DNA of 64,000 nucleotides from Malus domestica (GCF_042453785.1 NC_091669.1:17343001-17407000), one strand, 5' to 3'; positions 1-12,019 are shown, numbered from the stretch's first letter. Notes: generated from the letters alone by a model not told the origin. A program made the numbers and translations.

Positions 1-387
1 AATCGTTGACTTGGACGACGACTTCGGGCTGATTTCCAGGAGTTCAACGACGAGTCCGATATGGACGAGGATGATGAAATGGTTGATTCCAAGCCCTCTG
101 CTTTCTCTGCCGGAAACCCCTCTTCTGCTCGTGGTTCTACCGCTGTGAAATCTATGGAGTTTAATGGGCAAGCTGAGAAATCTGCATAGAGAAAAAGGAA
201 GAACTAGTACAAGGGAATTCGCCAGCGCCCATGGGGTAAGTGGGCTACAGAGATCCAAGACCCAAGGAAAGGGGTTCGGGTTTGGCTTGGAACATTCAAC
301 ACTGTAGAAGAAGCTGCAAGGGCGTATAATGCTGAGGCACGTAGAATTCGCGGCAAGAAAGCGGAGGTTCTTGGGCCAATGTTGTGA
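1..387 (+). pseudogene. Broken group VII ERF (RAP2.12/RAP2.2-like) AP2-domain fragment
   Basis: The frame from base 28 reads an acidic stretch (ADFQEFNDESDMDEDDEM), then a serine-rich linker, then an AP2/ERF DNA-binding domain at about 208-372 ([39 protein letters not shown]). This matches the core of group VII ethylene-response factors, the oxygen-sensing transcription factors of plants. It is dead. The first codons (5-25, VDLDDDF) are one base out of frame with the rest, TAG stops fall at 187-189 and 205-207 just before the AP2 domain, and the frame ends TGA at 385-387 without the usual C-terminal region. The 5' end lies outside the window. It abuts a minus-strand LTR-element leader, so it may be captured cargo of that element lying antisense to it. 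Family assignment is strong; which paralogue gave rise to it is not known. Confidence 0.85.
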
Positions 388-467
388 CTTATGCCTGAGT
401 TTCTCTTTCTCTCTGTAGATTGAATAGGTGTGTCTTTAGGTGTGGGTGTTGGATTTTTCGTTTCTTA

Positions 468-953
468 GGTTTCTGTAGATTCACGGTAGAGGCATGAAAA
501 ATTAAGAGAGAACCAACATAAATTTTCGTGTCGATTCCCATAGACGGTGCCAAATGTTGATGCACAAAACTGGAGGGTCTTGGAACAACGTAAATCCGAC
601 GGTGAATCTGCAAGAAAATAAAGAACACAAGATGTATCGTGGTTCACCCCAATGTTTGGGCTACGTTCACACTAATGTTGATATTGTTTCACTCTGAATG
701 GTGAATATACAAGAAGGCTAGAGGCAGTGTGCTCTCTAGCCTATTTTCTGTGTTTGCCCTCTCTGAGATGTTTTCTCTCTTCCCATGGCCTAAACCTTGA
801 CCTCTCTAATGAGAAGAGTGGGGAGTCCTTTTATAGAATAAGAGCTCCTCACTTATTATATATTTGCCCCTTTATTTATTACATAATTATATTTGAGTCC
901 CCCAAATATTTATACAAGGTCTAAATACGGATGCTCTAAATATGGTACAAACT
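468..953 (-). mobile_element. LTR retrotransposon fragment: leader, primer-binding site and one LTR (same family as 10641-24210)
   Basis: Bases 555-953 align along their length with the LTRs at 10641-10997 and 23854-24210: same start TGTTGAT, same CCGTGAATCTGCAAGAAA block, same TTTTATAGAATAAG TATA region, same ATGGTACAAA end. On the minus strand the LTR ends ...ATCAACA and is followed by a primer-binding site (TGGCACCGTCTATGGGAA, about 535-552) and a leader. The leader matches that of the 23.8 kb copy up to GTGAATCTACAGAAACC and then diverges into sequence running toward the ERF fragment. No second LTR is seen, so the copy is truncated or its mate lies left of the window. Confidence 0.85.
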
Positions 954-1879
954 AATATAATTGGTGGAAATTCTTTTTTTCTTTACAGTGCTTCTTTAAT
1001 TGTATAATTACATATGTTGTACAATCTCGTGTTTCAGGCACACTGATAAATACCCCCTTTTGAACAACTACTAATTTTCCATTTGACTTATCTAAATTCA
1101 GATATAATTTTTCTCTCATTACTTGGTGGCGTGTTGGAGAAAGTATGAATAACAATCGTATTCTTTCGTTAGCAAAACAAAGAAAAACCAAAAGTGTTTA
1201 TGGTCATGAACAATGATTAGGGACATGCCATCTTTTGTCTTTCAACACAAAAATTAAAAAGACGTACGTGTACTAACGTTAACGTAGTAAGGTTTGATTT
1301 GAGATTTTGAGAGATTTTAGTGGATTTATAAATCTATTAATTTTGATAGAGTTTAATTAATTTTTAAAGATTTCATGTAAAATTTTGAGTGAATTATCTT
1401 GAATTCTCTCAAATTCTTCAATTGGTTTTTATTTTTTATGTATACGTAGGTATGTAGATAAGCAGCAGTAAGTAATAGAAGAATAATAACTTTGATTTCA
1501 AGGGTTTGTAGCACCAATAATCCCCAAGATTTCATAAGCAGGAATTGATTATTTTGAAGATGGTTTTGCACTATAGTATAAGAACTTAATAAACACATAG
1601 AATAACTAACATCATTCATTTGACTGACCTCTTGTTCCAACCACCAGATTTAAGATTGAATGAGTAGTAGAACATTCATGAATACTGATTTTAGGTATTT
1701 ATTTTCTAGATGGGTGTAAAAATAAATTTACATGTTTAATTGAGTTTGTGAGAACAGTTTTAGGTAGTAAATTTGGGCTTAAAGAGATAATAATAGTTTA
1801 ATTAAAAACAACACGGGTACAGAGAATAAATTGAGTGCAGAAAGAGATTCTATAGAAAATATTTTTGGCTCAGCACCTT
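954..1879. other. AT-rich intergenic DNA, no gene seen
   Basis: Only short shadow ORFs without recognisable domains. No RNA gene or mobile-element terminus was recognised. Confidence 0.5.
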
Positions 1880-2022
1880 CAAGTGATGGTAATGTTCACC
1901 ATCCTATTTATCATTGTTAGATGAGTTTATATTTCGAGATATGTATAGTGGATAAACATAAATATCAAAATATAAACTCATCTATCGGTAATAAATAAGA
2001 TGTTGAGTATTACCATCACCTA
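1880..2022. mobile_element. Foldback/MITE-like inverted repeat (~143 bp)
   Basis: The left arm begins AAGTGATGGTAATGTTCACC and runs through AGATGAGTTTATATTTCGAG. The right arm is its reverse complement (…AAATATAAACTCATCTATCGG…GAGTATTACCATCACCT). The arms are about 65-70 bp with scattered mismatches and a short central loop around 1950-1960, so the transcript would fold as one long hairpin. No coding capacity. Most likely a small non-autonomous DNA transposon; a hairpin small-RNA source is possible but unsupported. Confidence 0.7.
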
Positions 2023-2469
2023 GTGAACAAAATACACCTAATTACACGGATTCAAATCAATTTATCATCTCAAAATCCGAATTGAATATATAGAAAAACT
2101 CTTTTCAGAAAAATTGACAAGTCCTCTCCTCTCATGCCATCTCCAATGGAAAGTACCAAAGGTCTAAAAGCCAAAATATGACTTGATTTGCCCAAAAATC
2201 CATCTTTAATGGATGGCTGAGCTATAATTCTAAGAGACGTCATGTTGGCCAAGTATAGCCCCCTCTTAGCCCATTTTTTTGGAGCCCAGCTCCCCTACTG
2301 CAATAATTAATTCAAAGTCAACGGTTATATTTGAAACATCCAAGGTAGTTTAATTAAATTAAACAAAATTTAAAGTATAACCTTAAAATTAATAAATTAT
2401 TGAGGTGCTTAGCCCCTTTAATTAGATATAGTATATGAGCATAGTTTAACATTATTGATTTAAAAGGGT

Positions 2470-2716
2470 AAATCTCAGTTTACTACCCTCAAGTTTTGTG
2501 GTTTTCAACATTTAGTACATGAAGTTTTTTTCATCACAGAGTCATACATAAAGTGTTAATTTTGGGACAGTCTCATATATCCATTAACCTGGCTGTTAAG
2601 TTTTCTGTTAATTAATAACGTGACGCCCATGTGGACAATGAATGGGTGCCACGTGTCACTAAAAATATTAAAATATTAAAATAATTAATTAAAAAAACTA
2701 TATATATATATATAAT
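2470..2716. repeat. Dispersed repeat arm, inverted relative at 26454-26690
   Basis: The stretch from CTCAGTTTACTACCCTCAAG through GGGACAGTCTCATA, the CCATGTGGACAATGAATGGG box, CACGTGTCA and a (TA)n tail is the reverse complement, with some divergence, of 26454-26690. The two lie 24 kb apart in opposite orientation. The length and the TA-rich inner end suggest terminal inverted repeats of a Mutator-like or other DNA transposon family, but the partner termini of a single element were not found. The copy is cut off at 2717 by the start of the LTR. Confidence 0.6.
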
Positions 2717-5106
2717 TGTCACGCCCCAGACCCGCGAATAAAGTGTCATAGCCCGTCTCGAGGATTAATTGTCGTGGTTGTGAAAAGACGGATTTACCCT
2801 TGAGCGTTGGATGTGTTTTGTGTTTTGGACTTAGAAATTGGGTCAATTGGTTCTATTCCTAACTAATTGGACCCAATTAGAATTAAAAGATTAAAGAATT
2901 GTGATTGGTGTGCTGTTTGGACCACACACATCCATACTTTTCTCTCTCTCACTCCCCCGTGTTCTCTCTCTTTTCTCTCTCAGTTTCACTCTCTCTCTCT
3001 TGGCATTGTGTACGGACAACACCAAAACCTTTGCAAACGTGATGGAACGAAGTGGATAATGGCACCATTGTGTTCGTGAAGCTCAGACGAACACATCCAT
3101 ACCATTTTTAGGTAAGGACAGCTTCGTTTTCACGTGAAAACCCTAACCCCGAATAAGGTATTGTTCATGCAAAAACTTATGGCTTGTTTTTATGGAATTT
3201 GAAGCTTATAGGAAGCTTTGTGAGGTCCCTAGGAGGCTAGGGATAGTTCGTTTGAGGATTTTGGACGTCGGAAAGTGGAGATCAACACATTTTAAATTTG
3301 GCCGGAAAGTCGAGGTAATTTTCAACGTGTTCTCGTGAATTTCAAGGACCCAAATTGTTATATTGTGTTTCTACTTGTCCTTAGCTTCATTTTGGTACCA
3401 ATTTTATGAAAAATGGTTAAGAAACGAGTGAGAATAGTGGATTTAAAGTTTTACCCAGTTTTCCGACGACCGGCAACTCGCTGGAGAAGATGACGGCATA
3501 TTCCGTCAGTTTGGACAGAATATGCTGACGCCGTCAGTCAAATGTAACGGAATCTGTTAGGTTTAACGGAATATTCCCTAACGGTGGTTAGGGAATCCGT
3601 CAGGTTTGGGCCGCGAGTGGGGGCACATTTTGCCGTGCCCTTGCCGGTGCGTGGCGGCGCGTGGGAGGTCCAAAAATAATTCTAAAAATATGGGGATGAT
3701 CCTGAGGTTGTGTAGATCACTATGATATATTCATATACGTATTTTGAGCAATGTATGAGAAGTTATTGGCTAGTTTTGCCTATGTGCTTTAAAATAACGT
3801 TTTTATAGTTAATTCGCATATAAGTGAGACTTATCCTGAGGACGAGCGTATCCACGAGCGACTTGGGGGCTACGACCCTTCGACATATCAGTGAGTGTGC
3901 TTTTGTTTTCTGTATATATTTATATACTTGATATATTTCCCAGAAATGCATTTTTAAGGAAATTATGCTTTGAAATAATATGCCAAATGCTTCTATATTC
4001 TGAATATGCATTGCATGGTTGCATATATATATATATATAAATGTGGTGTTGTGGAGGCACAGGTGAGTTCAGGTAAGTTATGTTTGGTTGTGTGAATCAT
4101 CGATGATGTGATATGTGATATGTGATTAAGTAATGTTGAACTCATAAAGCTGCACCTAGGGTGATTGTGAATTAGCAAGAGATATGAGATACAAGCCTAT
4201 TTATTTACGTCGCCTCTCGCACTATATGCTCATATTGGATCCAACTTAAGTGCACAGTCTTGTCGTACATACCTTATTCATGGTTCCGACTTGTAGGTGA
4301 CTAGCGATTCATTGCCCGGCTATTATGAGAGAATAGAATTAAGCATAATTATATTTCACCCAATCTTGTCGTACAAACCCTCTTTAGTGGTTCTGACTTA
4401 TGTGCAATATATTGCCGTATAGGTCATTGTAGTGACTCCGGCTAGATTGACTTTTGAGATATGAATTCAACCTTACAGACTACCTCAGGGGTTCCGGCTA
4501 ACATATCACATTTCTATGAAATCATTCTTGCCTGGATTGTTTACTTTGTTATATTTTGGCATGGCATACATATGAATACGATTATGTGAAGTATGAACTG
4601 AATTGATATGATTTCAAATATATTCATTTATGTATATGCTTATATGCTGATTATGGGAAAAATTATACATGTTTTACAGCGAGGGGTTAGTATATTGATA
4701 AATGAAATGAATTTGTAAAACATTTGTTTTTGGCCACTCACGTTTTCTGTTTTGCGCTCCTCCAGGTTTTAAGTAAGCTTGCTGTCGGTGGCTCGGGATC
4801 GTCGGCAGTTCTGACCTATTTGAATAATAGTAGGACATTCCTGGTACTGTATAACTAGTACTTGTCCTACTGGACTGCACCTAGACTTTATGCTCTGATT
4901 AGGAGTGTTCACTATTGTAACTAACTCCTATCACTTTCGTTTAGTAGTGCACTCTAGTAATATGGTTTTTAATTATTCGTATATTTGCTATCTTTATCCC
5001 TTCCGCACTGTGCACATGACTACGTCACTCTCACGTGACGGCCAGCATGCCTTGACCTCGGTCGAGTTGTGTCATAAAGACTATCCACGAGTTAGGGTGT
5101 GAGTCA
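2717..5106 (+). mobile_element. Ty3/gypsy (Tekay/Del-like chromovirus) solo LTR
   Basis: Begins TGTCACGCCCCAGACCC and ends AGGGTGTGAGTCA, about 2.39 kb. Internal blocks are those I recognise in long Tekay-type LTRs: CGACTTGGGGGCTACGACCC and TTCGACATATCAGTGAGTG near 3.86 kb, then GTTTTGCGCTCCTCCAGG and TGCTGTCGGTGGCTCGG near 4.78 kb. Neither flank carries gag-pol sequence or a primer-binding site, so this is a solo LTR. The flanks (…ATAAT and TATCT…) do not form a clean 5 bp duplication, so the ends may have decayed. Clade is by recognition only. Confidence 0.75.
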
Positions 5107-6202
5107 TATCTTAGCTATAGAAATAAATTCTACAACCAAGATATGGGGAAAATAAAATAAAAGTATAACAATTACACAATACATCATATAACAAATCTTA
5201 CATAATAAAAACTTGAGTTTACCACATATAATCTATTGAATAAGCAGCGGAAATAAAATATTAGTATACAAAATTAATTCATAACAAAAGTACCAACTAA
5301 AAATAATAATTGAAATGAGTAGCTCTTGCAAATACATAAAACTAGCCTCTCTGCACGCACTAACGTGCGTGCGAGAGACATTTTGCATCACGGGCGCTAC
5401 GCGGCCCAAAGATGTGTTGTTTTAGATATTATTACATTTCTTAAGTGACTATTTTATAAATTGTGGGTGTGTGTCCATCACAACAATTTCTTATTATTTT
5501 CAATCATCTAACTTAGTATTTTTTGCACCCGCCCATTGTATAGAAAAAATGAAATTTATGAATTGCACACTAACCATTCCACTTTTTTTTTTTTGCTTGT
5601 TGATTATTACAGTATGAACAACATGAAGGTTGGACCCAATAAGTGAAATAAAAGGAAAAACACAAAATGGAGAACATAATAAATCTCTCCCTCTCTCTCT
5701 CTCATGCAAAATGTCAAATATCTACCCAAGTCCTTAAATTAAAAATTTCAGATTCATAAGTTTTCAGTCAAAGTTATAGGCTAGCTAGGGATGAACTCCT
5801 AATATATGAAGCAAATCAAAATATGGACAACATGTACATATGTAAACATAGTGTCTACGTGCGAAATCAAAGCCATGCTTGCTACCCATTTGCTTGCACG
5901 TGATGCTTTAGATTTTCATGGTTAATCTGCAAGAAATGATGATGAAATAAGAAGTCTAACTATAATGCACAATCCCAAATATAAAGGTTGTAAGCAATTC
6001 AACCTAAATACCTTTAACTTTGACAATTTTCTCACGGAAATACTTTTACTCCAGTTACTTTTAAAATACTGAAGATAAATAATTTGTCAAGTTTGAGGTA
6101 ACAAATTGTAATCATGTTTACAAAATTAAATAGTAAGAAATGTTACCTTAATCTTGTACTTCAACCTTTGTACTTTGAGACGGGTGTGATGCTTGTAAAA
6201 CT
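5107..6202. other. Intergenic DNA with a GC-rich hairpin cluster at 5342-5410
   Basis: AT-rich and without genes. A CTAG at 5342-5345 is followed by a near-perfect hairpin (GCACGCACTAACGTGCGTGC, 5353-5372) and a second GC-rich inverted pair (CGGGCGCTACGCGGCCC, about 5391-5407). Read on the minus strand, hairpin, seven bases, then CTAG followed by T resembles a Helitron 3' terminus. No 5' end was found. Confidence 0.35.
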
Positions 6203-6421
6203 GACAAAAAATGCAATTTTATTTATATTTGAAAATTGAATGCAATTTGAATTTACAGTATACTTTCATATGAAAATAAGAGAATACTTACTGTATTTAG
6301 AAAAGTTGTTTGACAAAAAAATGCAATTTTATTTATATTTGAAAATTGAATGCAATTTGAATTTACAGTATACTTCCGTATGAAAATAAGAGAATACTTA
6401 CTGTATTTAGAAAAGTTGTTT
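6203..6421. repeat. Tandem duplication, two ~110 bp units
   Basis: The block from GACAAAAAATGCAATTTTAT to GAAAAGTTGTTTG occurs twice back to back (about 6203-6311 and 6312-6421), nearly identical. The few differences (for example CTTTCATATG against CTTCCGTATG) indicate a recent duplication in AT-rich DNA. Confidence 0.85.
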
Positions 6422-7411
6422 GGTCACTATTAATCTTTTTCCTGCACCCATAAATTGTTTTTTTTTATAATTCGAGATAATTAATTTGTAGATTTTCTTT
6501 TAATTTTATAATTTGAGATAATTAATTTGTAGAATGATATAGAGAATGCCATTAAAAATAAATAGGTAAAAAATGGTGTTGTACCTAATTTTTTGGACTT
6601 TATTCCAAATTTGTATGATGCGAGGAGTTGTTGAAGATTTTAATTCTTCTACAGCATTTTTCATGCGCCACCTATATATTGAAGGTATATATAATGTTAG
6701 AATTTCTTGTAACAAATTTAATAAAGAATTTAGAATGCATACTGCTCATGCTTCTTCTTTTTCCACTCTTTGAGAATTAGTTGGCTTAGATCAGTAGCTT
6801 TTACTCCGACATATATCTCCCAACCAGGTGTAAAAATAGAGACACGTCTGTTTGGGATCATATCAATAGGCAGTTCCTTTTCCATTTTTTGTGGGAATTC
6901 TTGTAAATATCCTGAGAATGAAAACAAATAATTTTTTTTTAATTTCCATAGCACATGTATAGCACATTAAGATAATCAAAATTGAAACTCATAATCTGAG
7001 CAAAATTTTAAAAACGCACAATGAAAATTTCAAAGAAAGAAGTTTAAAAAACTAAAATTGACTTAGAAATACTAAATACAAACTCATATATACATCATGA
7101 AAGATGCAGTAGAGCGCATCAAATTCATCACCTAAAAGATGGATGGAAAAAAAAAACTTAAAAACTGAAAGGGTAAATTTAGATTTATATTTACCCAAAG
7201 AGAAAGAAAACATTTGTGATTGGAGAGATTGGGATGCAAGCATGTGATATGGTTGTCCCACTGCAATAAAAATTCAATCACAAAATTGTTAAAGGTGTGT
7301 CCTTTTTACCCCATAATTCATAGAGTAAAACAACATATAATCCAAAATTCGAAAGCTTGCAGAAGACCTGCAGATGTTGCTATAAAAAAAAAATCAAAAA
7401 AGACGGACAGC

Positions 7412-7416
7412 CATAC

Positions 7417-7451
<35 letters not shown>

Positions 7452-7455
7452 GACT
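7412..7455. repeat. (GA)n microsatellite
   Basis: An uninterrupted run of AG dinucleotides broken once by GGAG. The ORFs crossing it on both strands are artefacts of the repeat. Confidence 0.9.
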
Positions 7456-8116
7456 GCATAAAAAGAAAACTGAAGGACTAGAATTAAGGACTCGAATTTT
7501 TTTTATTAGCAATCATCACAAACCCCGACAGAAAAAGGAAACTGAAGGACTTCTGCTCTTCCACCGCAACATATAAATTGGGGAAAAAAACAAAGGAACA
7601 AATATAAGTTGGAAAGAGTACAAGGCAAGAAATAATGAAGAGAAAATATCTGGAAGGCAGTGGAAGAGCGGGAGTAGGATTGCAGTGCCTTGCCAAAACT
7701 GGAAGAATTTCACAACAGTTCTTTCTACTTGAAAGAATTTCAAACGCCCTCCTGCAAATACATGGTTTGTTACATTTAGGATTTAATCATGAGATTAGTG
7801 AAGAGGCCGAAGTGGAAATGGAGAAGGAGGAGGAGCTCTAGATTGCAAGCTGGAGACTTCCATACCTCAAACCGAAGGCGGCGTGCTGTCTAGTAGTCCA
7901 AACCTTGATTCACAAACACCTAATAGGCAAGATCCGGCGAAAATGTATGCCTTAGCCTTTAACGTCATTGTTTGTTCTTTAAATTTTATTATTACTTGTC
8001 TAATTATTGGCATCATAAAATGCGGGAAAATTGAAAAAAAAAATGTAGGAAAATGTAAGAAAAATATCAAAAATCTTCATAGAATTGTGCTAATATACTT
8101 CCATGTATGTGTACGA

Positions 8117-8440
8117 GTGATTTTCTTACCGATTTGTGTAGATTCTTAGCATGCAAATGGGTGAAACTGACACATGTAGAGAAATAGTAGGGAAAGAAGA
8201 ACAGAGAATATGGAGTGGTAGGAAGCGGTCAGAAAACAGAAAGAAAAGAGTTGTATGTGGAATTGTGGGAGGGTGCAAGTGATTTTCTTACCGATTTGTG
8301 TAGTTCTTAGCATTCAAATGGGTGAAACTGAAACCTGTAGAGAAAGAGTAGGGAAAGAAGAACAGAGAATACGGAGTGGTAGGCAGCGGTCAGAAAACAG
8401 AAAGAAAAGAGTTGGACGTGGAATTGTGGCAGGTTACAGA
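8117..8440. repeat. Tandem duplication, two 162 bp units
   Basis: GTGATTTTCTTACCGATTTG … AAAGAGTTG…GTGGAATTGTGG occurs at 8117-8278 and again from 8279, about 93% identical by eye. The GC-rich stretch after it (8580-8700) looks like old exon sequence but matches no family I recognise. Confidence 0.85.
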
Positions 8441-10110
8441 GGTTTGTGTGAGGAAGAAGTTTGATCAGAAAATGGGGGAATAGAAGATAGACGTGGGTGG
8501 GTGGGTTGGTTTCCGCTGCGAATTAGTGAGTTTGAAAACTGTACGAAAACTGCTATGCAGTTTGAAAACTGAACCTGCTAATCCAGGGACGATTCCGAGA
8601 AAGCCGCGGCGCGGGCGCAGGATCGAAGCGGCGGCGGTTGAAGATTATGTATCCAACACCATGGCAAACTCTAATTATTCTCCAGCCTTTCCCCACGTTT
8701 GAAATTCTTTTTTTTTCCTTGTTTTTGTCAAATTTTTATTCTGTTTTATTTACACAAATGCCCATGAAACATTTAGTTTCATAATTTACTTCAGTTTTAA
8801 TTTTTTTTGTTTCAAGGGCTTTTGTGTCCAGCTTTTTTTGGTGAAGCCTTAAGACACCAAAACAGACTTCTGGCATTCTATTAGTAGAGATGTATGCTAT
8901 GAGATGCATGAATGTACTCACTCCCTTCTAATCCTGTCAACACATACCTAAGGCACCCAAGCCTGCACATCCCATACGATGCTTATACCACTTGGCTCCG
9001 AGTATGTTAGATTATGAGTTAACTCCCGTTCATCCCTTAACTCATTTTTTGTAATTAAACTCTCAGTTTCCACTTTATTAAACAGGCACTTCCCCTGACG
9101 CCCAAATGTATATTCAAGCCATGCACCCTACGCCTGACATATACAAGATTCATTATTATTCAAAGCAAACTTCAGCTCTTGAATATCCTCACAACGCAAA
9201 CACTTTACAAACTCAACACAACTATTTTTCTTGCTTTGCAATGCATATGTATATGTCATGTGCACATAGATATCAATACTCACATTTTATCTTACAAGCC
9301 TGCAAGCTTCAACATGAAACAAATTGATTAGTAACAAGAGTAATATAATCATAATATTAATAACAAATTAATAATTTATAATCCATCATATAGAGTCTTG
9401 CTCGTTGACCACTCCATATATGTTTTTCCAACGTCTCATCCATCTTGGTCGGGCAACCTGTTTTTATTAGAAAAGAATAGACATCCATGTTTGAGAAAAT
9501 AATTTTTAGAGTGAAATATATGTCTCAAAGGCCACAAGGCATGGAATAATGTTTCTAGCTTTTCCCCTTCCAAACATCATCTTTCATTTTTATTTTAGGC
9601 CACCACTTCTGCTTCTTCTTCTTTAATATAGCTGAAACTATCAGCTGTTCGACCTGGGATTTAAGTCAGCACATAGATTAGATTGTCATGGTTTTTGGAT
9701 ATGTTATAGAGGAGATGATAAGGAACAACTTTTGTGAAGGAAGTGCTTCGATCGGAGCTCTTAAAAATGGGGTTTTTGTGCTCATAACATGGCTGTCCAG
9801 TTTTCTGCGTGATTAGAGACATGAGTTGGTATTTCAGACGTATTGGATGATCACAGCGTTGTATGTTTCTGAAATTTTGATATATCATGGTAGAGAGATA
9901 GACGAACAACTCTTATGAAGGAAGTATTATAATATAATATATGGATGATAGTATTTTGACCTGTTAAATAAGCTGGACGAATTTCTAGTTTTGGATATCT
10001 TTCTTTTGATAGATGAAAATGATAGTAGTTTGATGGAGAGATTTGTTGGGTAAGATCTCATGTATTTTTCTGGGATTTGTCTCACACTTCTTGCACATCA
10101 TTCTCAAGGG
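8441..10110. other. Intergenic DNA, no recognisable gene
   Basis: Contains a short GC-rich ORF at 8493-8702 without recognisable domain, then AT-rich sequence. No RNA gene or transposon terminus seen. Confidence 0.45.
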
Positions 10111-10635
10111 AAATAAATGAAGATTTTTTATAGTTTGATGGAAGTGCTTCTCATGGAAAAGATCTCAAAATGTAAATGCATAAACACACAAGATTTAAGT
10201 GGTTCGCCAAATCGACTACATCCACTGGGGTTTGCTTTCATTGTATTTCACTATATATATGAGGAACTTACAAACACAATGAAAGATGGCTTAAAGCCTT
10301 CAAGAAAGATAAAGAGATACTATTAAAGAAGGATGACTTTTTGTTGGAGTTGATCTCTTCTTCTTTTTTCTTCTTTTTTCTTCTCTCTTCTCTCCATTCT
10401 TCCTCTATGTCCTTCCGTTGTTTCTTTTCTCCTTCCATTATGTAGATTGCATGACATCTTCTTCTCCAAAGAATCTCCACAAGTGTGCCAATGGAAAGAA
10501 AGCAAGTGTAGTGCCAATCATTAAACATAAAATGTGTTCTAATAGAAACACACCAAATGTTAACCTAATCATCACCATGAAATGTGTTCCAATCACAAGG
10601 CAACAAGTGTTGTCCTAATCCTTAGCAATGAAATG
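10111..10635. repeat. Possible LTR relic and degenerate short repeats
   Basis: The stretch ACACACAAGATTTAAGTGG … ACTACATCCACTGGGG resembles the R/U5 region of plant LTRs. It is followed by a CT-rich tract (10340-10430) and imperfect ~50 bp repeats built on ATGTGTTCCAATCACAAGG and GCAACAAGTGTTGTCC. The same type of sequence resumes at 24216, to the right of the nested insertion, so it is the pre-insertion host sequence. Confidence 0.4.
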
Positions 10636-10640
10636 TGTTC

Positions 10641-10997
10641 TGTTAATACACAAAACCGGAGGTCTTGGAACAACGTAAATCCGATCGTGAATCTGCAAGA
10701 AATGTAAATAACACAAGATGTATCATGGTTCACCCCAAGGTTTGGGCTACGTCCACACTGATTATGTATTTCTCTGTTTGTGAGGGAGAGAGATTCAGAG
10801 CCTCTGAGGGAGAGAGTGAGGTCTCTGATGGCCTATGAATTGGCCTCCCCTAATTGTGAGGGTGATGAGTCCTTTTATAGAATAATGACTCATCACTTAT
10901 TACATATTTGCCCCTTCCTTTATTACATATTTACATTTAAGTCCCCCGAGTATTTGTACGAGATCTAAATACGGAAGCCTTAAGTATGGTATAAAAA
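10641..10997 (-). repeat. 3' LTR of outer element
   Basis: 357 bp, TGTTAAT…ATAAAAA on the plus strand. Aligns end to end with 23854-24210. The AT-rich TTTTATAGAATAA is the likely TATA region of the minus-strand promoter. Confidence 0.92.
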
Positions 10998-11209
10998 GTA
11001 GTCCCCCAAGTCTTTAGTCAAGAGAGTCTTTTGGCTGGAGACTTGAAATTCAGTCCATGTGTGGGCCGAAGTAACTAGATGTTGTCTAGAGCTGAATACT
11101 CGATATGAGGTGGCGCTCAATGTGAAATGAGGCTCAACTAGAAGTGGCATATGTTGCGAGGCTGCTCGGCTTGTGGCTTATGTTGCCTTGGTTGGCTCGG
11201 CTTGTGACG

Positions 11210-11590
11210 TTGAAGGTGAGGGAGTCCCTTTTATAGAATAAGGGCTCACTCCTTAATACATAAATGATGGGCTAGAGTTGATGCTCGCGACGAGGCGGTT
11301 GCTCAGCAGGCGGCGATGCTCTCTAATAATGGTGAGGGAGTCCTTTTTTTTAAACTAAGGGCTCGCTCCTTAATACATAAGTGATGGGTTAGGAGTGATG
11401 CTCGCGGCGAGGCGGTTGCTCAGCAGGCGGCGATGCTCTCTAATGAAGGTAAGGGAGTCCCTTTTATAAACTAAGGGCTCGCTCCTCAATACATAAGTGA
11501 TGGGTGCTCTCTAATGAAAGTGAGGGAGTCTCTTTTATAAACTAAGGGCTCACTCATCAATACATAAGTGATGGGCTAAGTCCCTTAAGT
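11210..11590. repeat. Minisatellite, ~118 bp unit, about three full copies plus a partial one
   Basis: Units begin GTGAGGGAGTCCCTTTTATA and contain AAGGGCTCACTCCTTAATAC and GCGAGGCGGTTGCTCAGCAG. Starts are near 11216, 11332, 11450 and 11518; the last unit lacks the GC-rich part. Lies in the 3' non-coding region of the outer element. Confidence 0.85.
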
Positions 11591-11739
11591 ATTTTTCATG
11601 AGGCCCAGTTGAGGCCCAATATATGGTACATAATGTAGTCCCCCAAGTCTTCGGTCAATAGAGTCTGTTGGCTGGAGACTTCAAATTGAATCCATGTATG
11701 GGCCGAAGTGGCAGTTGTTCTGAGGCGATATTTGTATAC

Positions 11740-11925
11740 CCTGCACTGAAGCTTTGTAGGTGAAGCTTTGTAAGTGAAGCTTTGAAGCTAGAGCTTTGTA
11801 AATGAAACTTTTTGAAGCTAGAGCTCTGTAAATGAAGCTTTTGAAGCTAGAGCTTTTGTAAATGAAGTTTTTGAAGCTAGAGCTTTGTAAATGAAGCTTT
11901 TGAAGCTGATTGGCATAAGTGATGC
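11740..11925. repeat. Minisatellite of GAAGCTTTTGAAGCTAGAGC units
   Basis: Five to six short units of about 35 bp built on GAAGCTAGAGCTTTGTAAAT. On the minus strand they read like the AAAGCTTCACCTACAAAGCT units at 63900-64000, which links the two retroelements. Confidence 0.8.
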
Positions 11926-12019
11926 TCATAGATGTTGTCATGAGTGATGCTCATGAATGTTGACATGAGTGATGCTCATGAATGTTTATATATGATTGAC
12001 ATGAGTAGTGCTCATGTGT

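Noticed and set aside
6506..6954. Two minus-strand ORFs (one containing PIDMIPNRRVSIFTPGWEIY)
   Set aside because: The composition is somewhat protein-like, but I recognise no family. The pieces are short and in AT-rich DNA, so support is too weak to annotate a gene.
7220..7576. ORFs with Ser-Leu or Arg-Glu repeats across 7.3-7.6 kb
   Set aside because: Products of the (GA)n microsatellite. The same holds for 37622-37930 and 37753-38040.
9106..9327. 73-codon ORF
   Set aside because: AT-rich DNA, no domain, no promoter or splice context.
10268..10528. Lys/Glu-rich ORFs on the minus strand
   Set aside because: Derived from a CT-rich tract, with no domain or conserved start.
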